A stretch of DNA of 64,000 nucleotides from Pseudomonas sp. C1C7 (GCF_013359595.1 NZ_JABFMP010000027.1:43465-107464); one strand, 5' to 3'; shown: positions 51,688-61,408, counted from the first letter of the stretch. A program made the numbers and translations. The notes: generated by a model not told the origin, from the sequence alone.

Positions 51688-53021
51688 ACCACGCCCTGAG
51701 CGAGCATCGCTTCGGCAACCTTGACGAAGCCGGCGATGTTCGCGCCCTTGACGTAGTTGACCTGGCCATTCTCTTCGCCGTAATGCACGCAAGCGTGATG
51801 AATCGACTGCATGATCGCGTGCAGCTTGCTGTCTACTTCCCCGCCGGTCCACAGCAGGCGCATGGCGTTCTGCGACATCTCCAGCCCGCTCACGGCCACG
51901 CCACCGGCGTTGGACGCCTTGCCCGGAGCGAACAGGGTGCCCGCCTCGATGAACAGGTCCACCGCCTCGAGCGTGGTCGGCATGTTCGCGCCTTCGGCCA
52001 CGCAGACGCAGCCGTTGCGCAGCAAGGTGCGAGCGGCCTCGGCATCCAGTTCGTTCTGGGTGGCGCAAGGCAATGCGATGTCGCAACGCAGCCCCCACGG
52101 GTGCTGGCCGGCGAGGAACTCCAGGCCGAAGCGAGCGGCCAGTTCACGGATACGCCCGCGCTGGACGTTCTTCAACTCCAGCACCGCCTGCCACTGCTCT
52201 TCGGTCAAACCGCTTTCGCAATACAGTGTGCCTTCGGAATCGGACAGCGAAATCACCTTTCCGCCCAGGTCCATCACCTTGCGCGCCGCGTATTGCGCAA
52301 CGTTGCCAGAACCGGAAATCGCCACGCGCTTGCCTTCGACGGTTTCACCGCGACGCTTGAGCATTTCCTCGGCGAAGTACACGCAACCGAAACCGGTCGC
52401 CTCAGGACGAATCAGGCTGCCGCCGTAGCTTGGGCCCTTGCCGGTCAGCACGCTGGTGAACTGGTTGCTCAGGCGCTTGTACTGGCCGAACAGGAAGCCG
52501 ATCTCGCGGGCGCCCACACCGATATCACCGGCCGGCACGTCAACGTCGGCACCGATGTGGCGGTACAGCTCGCTCATGAAGGCCTGGCAGAAACGCATGA
52601 CTTCCGCGTCGCTCTTGCCCTTCGGATCGAAGTCCGAACCGCCCTTGCCGCCGCCCATGGGCAGCGAGGTCAGCGAGTTCTTGAAGGTCTGTTCGAAGGC
52701 GAGGAATTTCAGCACGCCGAGGTTCACCGAAGGATGGAAGCGAAGGCCACCCTTGTAAGGGCCGATGGCGCTGTTCATCTGCACGCGGAAACCGCGGTTG
52801 ACCTGCACTTTGCCGTGATCGTCGACCCAGGACACACGAAAGGTGATCGCCCGCTCCGGCTCGCAGATGCGCTCCAGGATGCCCGAGGTCAGGTAGTGCG
52901 GGTTGGCCTCCAGAAACGGCCACAGACTGCGCAGAACTTCTTCTACGGCCTGATGGAATTCAGGTTGGTCAGGGTCGCGTTGCTTGAGGCGGGCGAGGAA
53001 GGATTCGACGGATTCGATCAT
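51684..53021 (-). CDS. gdhA: NADP-specific glutamate dehydrogenase
   Basis: A 445-aa hexameric enzyme that makes glutamate from 2-oxoglutarate and ammonium with NADPH. The catalytic region GGGKGGSDFDPKGKSD, coenzyme fold ISGSGNVAQYAARK, and ANMPTTLEAVDL are present. Full length. Upstream are three NtrC-like half sites. Confidence 0.97.
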   Translation of the reverse strand: MIESVESFLARLKQRDPDQPEFHQAVEEVLRSLWPFLEANPHYLTSGILERICEPERAITFRVSWVDDHGKVQVNRGFRVQMNSAIGPYKGGLRFHPSVNLGVLKFLAFEQTFKNSLTSLPMGGGKGGSDFDPKGKSDAEVMRFCQAFMSELYRHIGADVDVPAGDIGVGAREIGFLFGQYKRLSNQFTSVLTGKGPSYGGSLIRPEATGFGCVYFAEEMLKRRGETVEGKRVAISGSGNVAQYAARKVMDLGGKVISLSDSEGTLYCESGLTEEQWQAVLELKNVQRGRIRELAARFGLEFLAGQHPWGLRCDIALPCATQNELDAEAARTLLRNGCVCVAEGANMPTTLEAVDLFIEAGTLFAPGKASNAGGVAVSGLEMSQNAMRLLWTGGEVDSKLHAIMQSIHHACVHYGEENGQVNYVKGANIAGFVKVAEAMLAQGVV

Positions 53022-53125
53022 GGAAAAGTCTCGGCAAATTTATTGTCGTTGGAAAATTTGAGCCGGACTGTAACAAAGGACTCACGCACTGGAACAGCGC
53101 AGAATGTCGCATTGATGAAATTAAA

Positions 53126-53206
53126 TGGTGCACAGGATATAAATCGAGTGTGGTTTTCGGTGGTTTTTGCACCAGAAAAGGGATTCACATTTCGGGTTTT
53201 GCACCA
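53126..53206 (-). promoter_or_regulatory. Three NtrC-like half sites upstream of gdhA
   Basis: TGGTGCA at 53126-53132 and TGCACCA at 53168-53174 and 53200-53206. The spacings (42 and 32 bases) are close to four and three DNA turns. The known NtrC consensus is TGCACC-N5-GGTGCA, so these are half sites. An AT-rich TTTATAT lies at 53137-53143 on the minus strand as a possible -10. I recall NtrC directly repressing gdhA in Pseudomonas. Confidence 0.45.
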
Positions 53207-53220
53207 TCAGGTAGATCGCC

Positions 53221-53284
53221 TTCGCGGGCAAGCCTCGCTCCTACAGGTCACCCATTCCCCTGTAGGAGCGAGGCTTGCCCGCAA
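53221..53284. repeat. REP pair, CTGTAGGAGCGAGGCTTG type
   Basis: Inverted REP pair at 53221-53246 and 53260-53284 with a 13-base spacer, nearly the same short-core form as at 19284. It lies between the divergent gdhA control region and the ettA terminator. Confidence 0.85.
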
Positions 53285-53321
53285 ACGGTACGACGCGGTG
53301 CCACTGAATAAACCGGCCCAT

Positions 53322-53350
53322 AAAAAAAACGGAGCCCGAAGGCTCCGTTC
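53322..53350 (-). terminator. ettA terminator
   Basis: On the minus strand ACGGAGCC TTCG GGCTCCGT followed by eight Ts, 20 bases after the stop. Confidence 0.92.
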
Positions 53351-53370
53351 TCTTTGCAACCAACCCCAAA

Positions 53371-55035
53371 TCAGGCCAGTTTCTTGTGCCGTACACGGTG
53401 CGGCTGGGCAGCCGCTTCGCCGAGGCGCTTCTTGCGGTCGGCTTCGTATTCGGTGTAGTTGCCTTCGAAGAACACCGCTTGCGAGTCGTCTTCGTAAGCC
53501 AGGATGTGGGTCGCCACGCGGTCCAGGAACCACCGGTCGTGGGAGATCACAATGGCGGCGCCCGGGAAGTCCAGCAGGGCTTCTTCCAGGGAACGCAGGG
53601 TTTCAACGTCGAGGTCGTTGGACGGTTCGTCGAGCAGCAGGACGTTGCCGCCCTCCTTCAGGGTCAGCGCCAGGTGAAGACGACCGCGCTCACCACCGGA
53701 CAGGTCCTTGACGAACTTCTGCTGATCGCCGCCCTTGAAGTTGAAGCGACCAACGTAGGTACGCGACGGGATCTCGTAGTTGCCAATGCGGATCTGGTCG
53801 GAACCGTCGGAGATCTGCTGGAACACGGTCTTGCTGCCGTCCAGGTCTTCGCGGCTCTGGTCGACGCAGGCCAGTTGCACGGTTTCGCCGATTTCGATGG
53901 AGCCCGAATCCGGAGTTTCCTTGCCCATCAGCATGCGGAACAGGGTCGACTTACCGGCACCGTTACCACCGATAACGCCGACGATCGCGCCTTTTGGCAT
54001 GGCGAACGACAGGTTGTCGATCAGTACGCGATCGCCGTAGCCCTTGGTGACATTCTTGAATTCGATGACCTTGTCACCCAGGCGCGGACCGGCCGGGATG
54101 TAGATCTCGTTGGTTTCGCTGCGCTTCTGGAATTCCTGCGATTGCATTTCTTCGAAGCGTTGCAGACGAGCCTTGGATTTGGACTGGCGGGCCTTGGCGC
54201 CTTTGCGCACCCACTCCAGTTCTTCCTTCATGGCTTTTTCATGAGCCGACTGCTGCTTGGATTCCTGGGCCAGACGATCGGATTTGGCTTCCAGCCAGCC
54301 CGAATAGTTGCCCTCGTAAGGAATGCCCGCGCCGCGGTCGAGTTCCAGAATCCAGCCAGCGACGTTGTCCAGGAAGTAACGGTCGTGCGTAATCGCTACC
54401 ACAGTGCCCGGGAAGTCGTGAAGGAAGTGCTCCAGCCAGGCGACGGAATCGGCGTCCAGGTGGTTGGTCGGTTCGTCGAGCAGCAGCATGTCAGGGGCCG
54501 ACAGCAGCAGGCGGCACAGGGCCACACGACGCTTCTCACCACCGGACAGGTGTTCGACCTTGGCGTCCCAGGCCGGCAGGCGCAGCGCATCGGCGGCGAC
54601 TTCCAGCTGGCGCTCCAGGTTGTGGCCATCGCTGGCCTGCAGGATCGCTTCGAGCTTGGCCTGCTCGGCAGCCAGCTTGTCGAAGTCGGCATCCGGATCG
54701 GCGTAGGCGGCGTAGACCTCGTCCAGACGCGCCTGGGCGTCCTTGATTACGCTGACCGCCTCCTCGACCACTTCACGCACGGTCTTGGTCGGATCAAGTT
54801 GCGGCTCTTGCGGCAGATAACCAATGTTGAGTTCTGGCATCGGACGCGCTTCGCCTTCGAACTCGGTGTCGACACCCGCCATGATCTTCAGCAGGGTGGA
54901 TTTACCCGAACCGTTGAGGCCGAGCACGCCGATCTTGGCGCCGGGGAAGAAAGACAGGGAGATGTTTTTCAGGATTTCCCGCTTCGGCGGCACAACTTTG
55001 CCCAGCCGATGCATGGTGAATACGTATTGAGCCAT
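53371..55035 (-). CDS. ettA: Energy-dependent translational throttle EttA (ABC-F)
   Basis: A 554-aa ABC-F protein that binds the ribosomal E-site when ATP is high and stalls initiation at low energy. Two ABC domains with Walker A GLNGSGKST and GGNGAGKST, signature LSGGE in each, and DEPTNHLD and DEPSNDLD Walker B regions. The arm insertion lies around residues 95-140 of the first ABC domain. Standard length. Confidence 0.96.
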   Translation of the reverse strand: MAQYVFTMHRLGKVVPPKREILKNISLSFFPGAKIGVLGLNGSGKSTLLKIMAGVDTEFEGEARPMPELNIGYLPQEPQLDPTKTVREVVEEAVSVIKDAQARLDEVYAAYADPDADFDKLAAEQAKLEAILQASDGHNLERQLEVAADALRLPAWDAKVEHLSGGEKRRVALCRLLLSAPDMLLLDEPTNHLDADSVAWLEHFLHDFPGTVVAITHDRYFLDNVAGWILELDRGAGIPYEGNYSGWLEAKSDRLAQESKQQSAHEKAMKEELEWVRKGAKARQSKSKARLQRFEEMQSQEFQKRSETNEIYIPAGPRLGDKVIEFKNVTKGYGDRVLIDNLSFAMPKGAIVGVIGGNGAGKSTLFRMLMGKETPDSGSIEIGETVQLACVDQSREDLDGSKTVFQQISDGSDQIRIGNYEIPSRTYVGRFNFKGGDQQKFVKDLSGGERGRLHLALTLKEGGNVLLLDEPSNDLDVETLRSLEEALLDFPGAAIVISHDRWFLDRVATHILAYEDDSQAVFFEGNYTEYEADRKKRLGEAAAQPHRVRHKKLA

Positions 55036-55322
55036 GGAGAACCTAGGGTCAGTGACTGATGAATGATGAAAGCGCAGGCGATGCCCGGGCCAGACCGTGC
55101 GCGTGGACCGCTTGATGGAGACCCAAGCGTGCGCGCTGAAAAAAGTCTGATTCTAGGAGCTGGAACGCTCCCGCGTAACCGGCAAAGCTACCTGAATGAC
55201 GAGAGGCCGTCCAGCCGAGCGGGGCTGGCACTTTGCCACAACTCAAGGCATGCTAGCCGCCCTTCGGGCGTCCGGCTTATAGTGCACGTCGCGCCAGTCC
55301 AGCCCAACCGCAGGATTACAGT

Positions 55323-58300
55323 TTGTCCATTGCCCCTCCGCCCCTGACCACTCGTGCGCCGACAACCGCGAACGGTTCGCCCCTGCGCGGAACACTGAAA
55401 AGCGCCCTGGCGACCCTGGTGCTGTTGCTGCTCGCGCTGATGTTCTGGCAATTGCTGGACCAACTGCGAGAAACCCAGAAAACCCAGCGTCAGTACACCA
55501 TCGACTACACCGCCGACCTGGCCACCCAGGTCAGCCTGAACATGGCGCTGAACGCTCGAATCGCCCTCAACCTGTTGCCCATCGTCGAACAGCCGCAAGG
55601 CCTCGAGGAGCAACAGGCGTTGCTGCGCAAGCTGCAAAAATCGCTGCCGGACCTGACCAGCCTCGCCTTGCTCAGCCCGTCGGGAGCCATTCTCGCCGAC
55701 AGCTCGAGCAACAGCGAAGACGCCGATTACCTGAGCGCGCTGGTCCGGCGCAGTCACGCCCAGCCTCATTACTTCAGCAATGCCATCGATGGTTCGGTCG
55801 TGCATCTGTTGTTGCATCAAGGCAGCGGCAGCAGCCGCGGTTACTGGGCCCTGCGCTTCAAACCGACCTTTTTCTCGTCCCTGACTCAGCTTGGCGATGC
55901 CGACAATCGTCCGCAATGGCTGGTGGAAAACCGCAACAACCACCAGATCATCAGTCGCGACGAGGCGCTGCCCCTGGTCAATCCGGGCACGCTGACCCAG
56001 GACGATCTGAGCAACAGCGTGCTGACCGTGCCCCTGAGCAGCAGCGACTGGCAACTGCGCGGGCTGTTCGATCGCCAGCAGGTGCTGGAAGAACTGCTGC
56101 CGGCCTTCATCGGCAAATGCCTGCTGGGCCTGGCCTTCTCGATGCTGCCTTTTATCGTTCTGCTGAACATGCGCCGGCGTCAGCGCCAACTGCATGAAGG
56201 TCGTCGGCGATATCAGGAGATTTTCGAAGGCACGGGCGTGGCCCTGTGTGTACTCGACATGTCCGGCCTGATGAGCGCTTTCGACAAGGCCCGCGTGCAG
56301 AGCAACGAGCAACTGCGCGAATGGCTGCGGGACCCGGAACAACGCCGGCAGCTGTTGCAGGCGCTGCGCATTACCGAAGTCAACCAGGTGGCGTTGCAAC
56401 TGCTCAACGTCGGCTCCCGCGAACAGGCCTGGGATCTGCTGATAGAAGGCAACCCGCTGGATGGCAGCGCCATCGGCAATCAGGTGCTCGAGGCGACGCT
56501 CAATCAACAGAAGCAGCTGGAACTGGAGATCAAGCTCCAGGACGCCGCCGGCCGCGACCAGCACCTTTGGCTGGTGCTGCGCCTGCCGCAAAGCCCGGAA
56601 GATTATAAAGCGGTGATCCTGAGCATCACCGATATCACCAGCCGCAAGCTCACGGAGCTGTCGCTGCAGGAGCGGGAAGGTTTCTGGTCCGACGTGGTGC
56701 GTACCGTGCCCGATCACCTCTATGTGCAGGATGTGATCAGCCAGCGGATGATTTTCAGCAACCACCACCTGGGCCAGACCCTGGGTTACAACCGCACCGA
56801 ACTGCAGCAGATGGGTGAGTATTTCTGGGAAATCCTTCTGCACCCCGACGATGCCGACTTCTATCACCGCTCGCGCCATCTGCAACGCCAGGATGGCTAC
56901 AGCCAGTTGATGCAATGCCAGTTGCGCTTCCGTCACCGTAACGGTGAATGGCGGCGTTTCGACATTCGCGAACAGGCCCTGGCCCGGGACAAGCACAACC
57001 AGGTGACCCGCATCATTGGTGTCGCCAAGGACGTTACCGAGCAGATCGAAGCCAGTGAATCGCTGCGCGACAGCGAGCAGCGTTACCGGATGCTCGCCGA
57101 AAGCATCAGCGACGTGATCATCTCGACCGACAGCCGCCTGAGCCTCAACTACGTCAGCCCGTCGGTGCAGGCCGTGCTGGGCTACGACGCCGAGTGGATT
57201 TTCCAGAACGGCTGGCACTCGACCATCGCCAACCCGCAGCAGCTGACCGGTATCTACAGCCTGATGGAACGGGTCAGCAAGGCGCTCGATCAGCCCGAGC
57301 AACTGGCGCTGCTGCGCAGCCAGGTGCAGACGCAACTGTTCCTGTTCGACTGCCTGCGGGCCGACGGGCGCAAGATTCCGATCGAGCTGCGACTGGTGCT
57401 GGTATGGGACGAGCACGACGCGTTCGAAGGTGTGCTCGGTGTCGGTCGCGACGTCAGCCAGCAGCGCCGCGCGGAAAAAGACCTGCGCATGGCGGCCACG
57501 GTTTTCGAGCACTCGACCTCGGCGATTCTGATCACCGACCCGGCCGGCTATATCGTCCAGGCCAACGAAGCCTTCAGCCGTGTCAGCGGTTATGCGGTGG
57601 AACAGGTCCTCGACCAGTTGCCGAACATGCTGACGGTCGATGAGCAGCAGGAAGCCCACCTGCGTTATGTACTCAAGCAACTGAACCAGAACAGCACCTG
57701 GGAAGGCGAAGTCTGGCTCAAGCGACGCAACGGCGAGCACTACCCGGCCTGGGTCGGTATCACTGCGGTGTTCGACGACGAAGGCGATCTGGCCAGCTAC
57801 GTGTGCTTCTTCAGCGACATCAGCGAGCGCAAGGCCAGCGAGCAGCGGATTCATCGCCTGGCCTATTACGACGCCCTGACGCACCTGCCCAACCGCTCGC
57901 TGTTCCAGGACCGCCTGCACACCGCTCTACAAGCGGCCGAACGACAGAAGTCGTGGGTGGTGCTGATGTTCCTCGACCTCGACCGTTTCAAGCCGATCAA
58001 CGACTCCCTGGGGCACGCCGCGGGCGATCGCATGCTCAAGGAAATGGCGACCCGTCTGCTCGAATGCGTCGACGATGACGACACCGTGGCGCGCATGGGT
58101 GGCGACGAGTTCACCCTGCTCCTGCAACCTCGGGCCAACCGTGAGACCGCCTTGAACCGGGCGATTCACGTGGCAGAACAGATTCTCGCCGGGCTGGTGA
58201 AGCCGTTCGTGCTCGAAGGCCGCGAGTTCTTCGTCACGGCCAGTATCGGCATCGCCCTGAGCCCGCAGGACGGCAACGAACTCAGCCAACTGATGAAGAA

Positions 58301-59168
58301 CGCCGACACCGCGATGTACCACGCCAAGGAACGCGGCAAGAACAACTTCCAGTTCTACCAGGCGGACATGAACGCCAGCGCCCTGGAGCGTCTGGAGCTG
58401 GAAAGCGATTTGCGTCATGCCCTGGAACAGAACGAGTTCACGCTGTTCTATCAGCCTCAGTTCAGCGGCGATGGCAAACGTTTGACCGGCGCCGAAGCCC
58501 TGCTGCGCTGGCGTCATCCGCGCCGCGGCATGGTGCCGCCGGGGGACTTCATTCCGGTGCTCGAGGAACTGGGCCTGGTGGTGGATGTGGGCGAGTGGGT
58601 GATCAGCGAGGCCAGCCGCCAGCTCAAGACCTGGCATCAGGCCAAAATGCGGGTGCCGAAAGTCTCGGTGAATATCTCGGCCCGGCAGTTCTCCGACGGC
58701 CAGCTCGGCACGCGGATCGCCACCATCCTCAAGGACACCGGCCTGCCGCCGGCGTGCCTGGAGCTGGAACTGACCGAAAGCATCCTGATGCGCGAAGTCA
58801 GCGAGGCGATGCAGATTCTCGATGGCCTGAAAAACCTCGGCCTGAGCCTGGCGGTCGACGACTTCGGCACCGGTTATTCATCGCTCAACTACCTCAAGCA
58901 GTTCCCGATCGACGTGCTGAAGATCGACCGCACCTTCGTCGATGGCCTGCCCTCGGGTGAACAGGATGCGCAGATCGCCCGGGCGATCATCGCCATGGCT
59001 CACAGCCTGAATCTGGCGGTAATCGCCGAGGGTGTGGAAACCCAGGAACAGCTGGATTTCCTGCGCGAACACGGCTGCGACGAAGTCCAGGGCTACCTGT
59101 TCGGGCGCCCGATGCCGGCGGACCGGTTCGAAGAGCAGTTCATCAGAGATGCAGTGGGGCAGCTTTAA
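55323..59168 (+). CDS. morA: Cyclic-di-GMP sensor/turnover protein MorA (PAS-GGDEF-EAL)
   Basis: A 1281-aa membrane protein. Helix at residues 27-48, periplasmic sensor to about 260, second helix about 262-284, then PAS-like modules in the 290-835 region, a GGDEF domain with intact GGDEF at about residue 926, and EAL domain with EALLRW near 1058, NIS, ELELTES, DDFGTGYSS, LKIDRTF, AEGVET and QGYLFGRP. Both catalytic sites look intact; the usual RxxD inhibitory site upstream of GGDEF is not present (the segment reads CVDDDDTVARM). Start TTG at 55323 after AGGA. Adjacent glyA matches PA4601-PA4602, so the name morA. Confidence 0.92.
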   Translation: MSIAPPPLTTRAPTTANGSPLRGTLKSALATLVLLLLALMFWQLLDQLRETQKTQRQYTIDYTADLATQVSLNMALNARIALNLLPIVEQPQGLEEQQALLRKLQKSLPDLTSLALLSPSGAILADSSSNSEDADYLSALVRRSHAQPHYFSNAIDGSVVHLLLHQGSGSSRGYWALRFKPTFFSSLTQLGDADNRPQWLVENRNNHQIISRDEALPLVNPGTLTQDDLSNSVLTVPLSSSDWQLRGLFDRQQVLEELLPAFIGKCLLGLAFSMLPFIVLLNMRRRQRQLHEGRRRYQEIFEGTGVALCVLDMSGLMSAFDKARVQSNEQLREWLRDPEQRRQLLQALRITEVNQVALQLLNVGSREQAWDLLIEGNPLDGSAIGNQVLEATLNQQKQLELEIKLQDAAGRDQHLWLVLRLPQSPEDYKAVILSITDITSRKLTELSLQEREGFWSDVVRTVPDHLYVQDVISQRMIFSNHHLGQTLGYNRTELQQMGEYFWEILLHPDDADFYHRSRHLQRQDGYSQLMQCQLRFRHRNGEWRRFDIREQALARDKHNQVTRIIGVAKDVTEQIEASESLRDSEQRYRMLAESISDVIISTDSRLSLNYVSPSVQAVLGYDAEWIFQNGWHSTIANPQQLTGIYSLMERVSKALDQPEQLALLRSQVQTQLFLFDCLRADGRKIPIELRLVLVWDEHDAFEGVLGVGRDVSQQRRAEKDLRMAATVFEHSTSAILITDPAGYIVQANEAFSRVSGYAVEQVLDQLPNMLTVDEQQEAHLRYVLKQLNQNSTWEGEVWLKRRNGEHYPAWVGITAVFDDEGDLASYVCFFSDISERKASEQRIHRLAYYDALTHLPNRSLFQDRLHTALQAAERQKSWVVLMFLDLDRFKPINDSLGHAAGDRMLKEMATRLLECVDDDDTVARMGGDEFTLLLQPRANRETALNRAIHVAEQILAGLVKPFVLEGREFFVTASIGIALSPQDGNELSQLMKNADTAMYHAKERGKNNFQFYQADMNASALERLELESDLRHALEQNEFTLFYQPQFSGDGKRLTGAEALLRWRHPRRGMVPPGDFIPVLEELGLVVDVGEWVISEASRQLKTWHQAKMRVPKVSVNISARQFSDGQLGTRIATILKDTGLPPACLELELTESILMREVSEAMQILDGLKNLGLSLAVDDFGTGYSSLNYLKQFPIDVLKIDRTFVDGLPSGEQDAQIARAIIAMAHSLNLAVIAEGVETQEQLDFLREHGCDEVQGYLFGRPMPADRFEEQFIRDAVGQL

Positions 59169-59297
59169 GCTGCAAGCTGCAAGCTGCAAGCTGCAAGCTG
59201 CAAGCTGCAAGCTGCAAGCTGCAAGCTTCAAGCTTCAAGCTTCAAGCAAAGCCAATCCGCTTTTCCTCTTGAGGCTTGCAGCTTGAAGCTTGAAGCT
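59167..59297. repeat. Heptamer tandem repeat after morA
   Basis: Eight copies of AAGCTGC (59167-59222), three of AAGCTTC (59223-59243) and a final AAGC. The first unit starts within the morA TAA stop. After 26 bases an inverted set at 59274-59297 (GCTTGCAGCTTGAAGCTTG...) can pair with the AAGCTTC block with one mismatch. It fills much of the morA-glyA gap. Confidence 0.95.
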
Positions 59298-59397
59298 GAA
59301 TCCCTTTCGTCTGCGACATGACGTCCTTTCATATGCCTTCCAAAACCCGTTGGGGTAGAATGCCCCCCTTTTCCGCCCCCGATCCTTGAGGACCGCC

Positions 59398-60651
59398 ATG
59401 TTCAGCCGTGATTTGACTATTGCCAAGTACGACGCCGATCTCTTTGCCGCCATGGAGCAAGAAGCTCAGCGCCAGGAAGAGCACATTGAGCTGATCGCTT
59501 CGGAAAACTACACCAGCCCTGCGGTGATGGAAGCTCAAGGCTCGGTACTGACCAACAAGTACGCCGAAGGCTACCCGGGCAAGCGCTACTACGGTGGTTG
59601 CGAGTACGTCGACGTCGTTGAGCAACTGGCCATCGACCGTGCAAAAGAGCTGTTCGGCGCCGATTACGCCAACGTTCAGCCGCACGCCGGCTCGCAAGCC
59701 AACAGCGCCGTCTACCTGGCCCTGCTGTCCGCTGGCGACACCATCCTGGGCATGAGCCTGGCCCACGGCGGTCACCTGACCCACGGCGCCAGCGTTTCGT
59801 CCTCGGGCAAGCTGTACAACGCCATCCAGTACGGCATCGACGCCAACGGCCTGATCGACTACGACGAAGTCGAGCGTCTGGCTGTTGAAAACAAGCCGAA
59901 AATGATCGTGGCCGGTTTCTCCGCCTACTCGCAGGTTCTGGACTTCCCGCGCTTCCGCGCCATCGCTGACAAGGTCGGTGCCTACCTGTTCGTCGACATG
60001 GCCCACGTGGCCGGTCTGGTTGCCGCCGGTGTCTACCCGAACCCGGTTCCATTCGCCGACGTCGTGACCACCACCACTCACAAGACCCTGCGCGGTCCAC
60101 GTGGCGGCCTGATCCTGGCTCGCGCCAACGCCGACATCGAGAAGAAGCTGAACTCTGCGGTATTCCCTGGCGCCCAGGGCGGCCCGCTGGAGCACGTGAT
60201 CGCTGCCAAGGCGATCTGCTTCAAGGAAGCACTGCAGCCTGAGTTCAAGGCCTACCAGCAACAAGTGGTAAAAAACGCCCAGGCCATGGCCAGCGTGTTC
60301 ATCGAGCGCGGTTTCGACGTGGTTTCCGGCGGTACTCAGAACCACCTGTTCCTGCTGTCGCTGATCAAGCAGGAAATCTCCGGTAAAGATGCCGACGCCG
60401 CTCTGGGCAAGGCTTTCATCACCGTGAACAAGAACTCCGTGCCAAACGACCCTCGCTCCCCGTTCGTCACCTCCGGCCTGCGCTTCGGTACTCCGGCTGT
60501 GACCACTCGCGGCTTCAAGGAAGCCGAGTGCAAGGAACTGGCAGGCTGGATCTGCGACATCCTGGCTGACCTGAACAACGAAGCGGTGATCGACGCCGTT
60601 CGTGAGAAAGTCAAAGCCATCTGCAAGAAGCTGCCGGTGTACGGCGCCTGA
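59398..60651 (+). CDS. glyA: Serine hydroxymethyltransferase GlyA
   Basis: A 417-aa PLP enzyme that interconverts serine and glycine with tetrahydrofolate. The PLP lysine is in TTTHKTLRGPRGGL near residue 229; LIASENYTSPAVMEAQGS and YAEGYPGKRYYGGCEYVD are at the N-terminus. ATG at 59398 after GAGG, standard length. Strong terminator follows. Confidence 0.98.
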   Translation: MFSRDLTIAKYDADLFAAMEQEAQRQEEHIELIASENYTSPAVMEAQGSVLTNKYAEGYPGKRYYGGCEYVDVVEQLAIDRAKELFGADYANVQPHAGSQANSAVYLALLSAGDTILGMSLAHGGHLTHGASVSSSGKLYNAIQYGIDANGLIDYDEVERLAVENKPKMIVAGFSAYSQVLDFPRFRAIADKVGAYLFVDMAHVAGLVAAGVYPNPVPFADVVTTTTHKTLRGPRGGLILARANADIEKKLNSAVFPGAQGGPLEHVIAAKAICFKEALQPEFKAYQQQVVKNAQAMASVFIERGFDVVSGGTQNHLFLLSLIKQEISGKDADAALGKAFITVNKNSVPNDPRSPFVTSGLRFGTPAVTTRGFKEAECKELAGWICDILADLNNEAVIDAVREKVKAICKKLPVYGA

Positions 60652-60663
60652 TAGCAGAGCGTT

Positions 60664-60700
60664 TAAAAAAGCCCGGCCATATTGGCCGGGCTTTTTTTTG
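60664..60700 (+). terminator. glyA terminator
   Basis: AAAAAAGCCCGGCC / GGCCGGGCTTTTTTTT with a 6-base loop, 13 bases after the stop. Confidence 0.93.
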
Positions 60701-60856
60701 CAAATCAAACATCCGAAAAGCCCTCCACAAGCTCAATAAAAATTCCGAAATATTCGATTATCAAACAAAAGCCAATTCAAACTTCGTTGCTGCTAGCTTA
60801 GTCACAAGCCGAACTGACTCGGCCCTGCTTAAAACAATGAAATGGAGTTCTCGAAC

Positions 60857-61387
60857 ATGGCCAAAAGCAAAGACCAATCTTTCGTTGCATCATTGAAAAC
60901 AAACTATGGAAACCTTCATCTACCGAAAATAACCTACGGAAAAACCACCCATGTAAAAAAGCTCGATTATGATGCCTGGTCATTCGAGGCCAACATGGAT
61001 GTATCCAGTTACCTGTGCGTAAAAAGTGATGCCCAGAACCATCAGATCAAGTTTTATTTTTATTGCATCGAAGACTACTATTCGATCTACCTTCTCACTA
61101 ATGGCTTGTATCACCGCCAGGCCCTTAGTAACGAAAACAAGGATTTCATTGGCGCCTTCCCGCCTGACCGCAACCAAACCACATTCAACCTGCTCGATGA
61201 CCGGGGACGCATCGTCACGCTCGACCAGCTCGACAGCGACCACAAAAAAATCAGGATCCAGACCCGGGGCGGAAAGACCCTGAGTGTGCGCGGCAACACC
61301 ACAGTGGGCGGCCTCGTCTGCACCGAATCGGCCAAAGCAAAGCCTCTGGAATTCACACTCGATATCCTCAATCGCGGTGCGGTTTGA
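60857..61387 (+). CDS. Unknown protein, first of a tandem paralogue pair
   Basis: A 176-aa soluble protein without signal peptide, MAKSKDQSFVASLKTNYGNLHLPKI..., beta-rich with many Tyr, Phe and Asp-Arg turns and the motif GAFPPDRNQTTFNLLDDRG. It ends LEFTLDILNR. ATG at 60857 has GGAG about 10 bases upstream; ATG at 60842 adds five residues. The G+C content is low (61021-61080 is 20 of 60 bases) against about 65% in glyA. It is similar to the next gene. I do not recognise the family; a beta-trefoil-like fold is only a guess. Confidence 0.75.
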   Translation: MAKSKDQSFVASLKTNYGNLHLPKITYGKTTHVKKLDYDAWSFEANMDVSSYLCVKSDAQNHQIKFYFYCIEDYYSIYLLTNGLYHRQALSNENKDFIGAFPPDRNQTTFNLLDDRGRIVTLDQLDSDHKKIRIQTRGGKTLSVRGNTTVGGLVCTESAKAKPLEFTLDILNRGAV

Positions 61388-61408
61388 CCATCACGGCAGG
61401 TAACGTCA

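Noticed and set aside
55224..55240. TGGCACTTTGCC as an RpoN site upstream of morA
   Set aside because: The -24/-12 spacing is wrong (GG and GC not 10 bases apart).
55188..57920. A 910-codon frame opposite morA
   Set aside because: Shadow; the plus strand carries PAS, GGDEF and EAL motifs.
59167..59297. CRISPR array
   Set aside because: The 7-base units are directly joined with no spacers and no cas genes are near.
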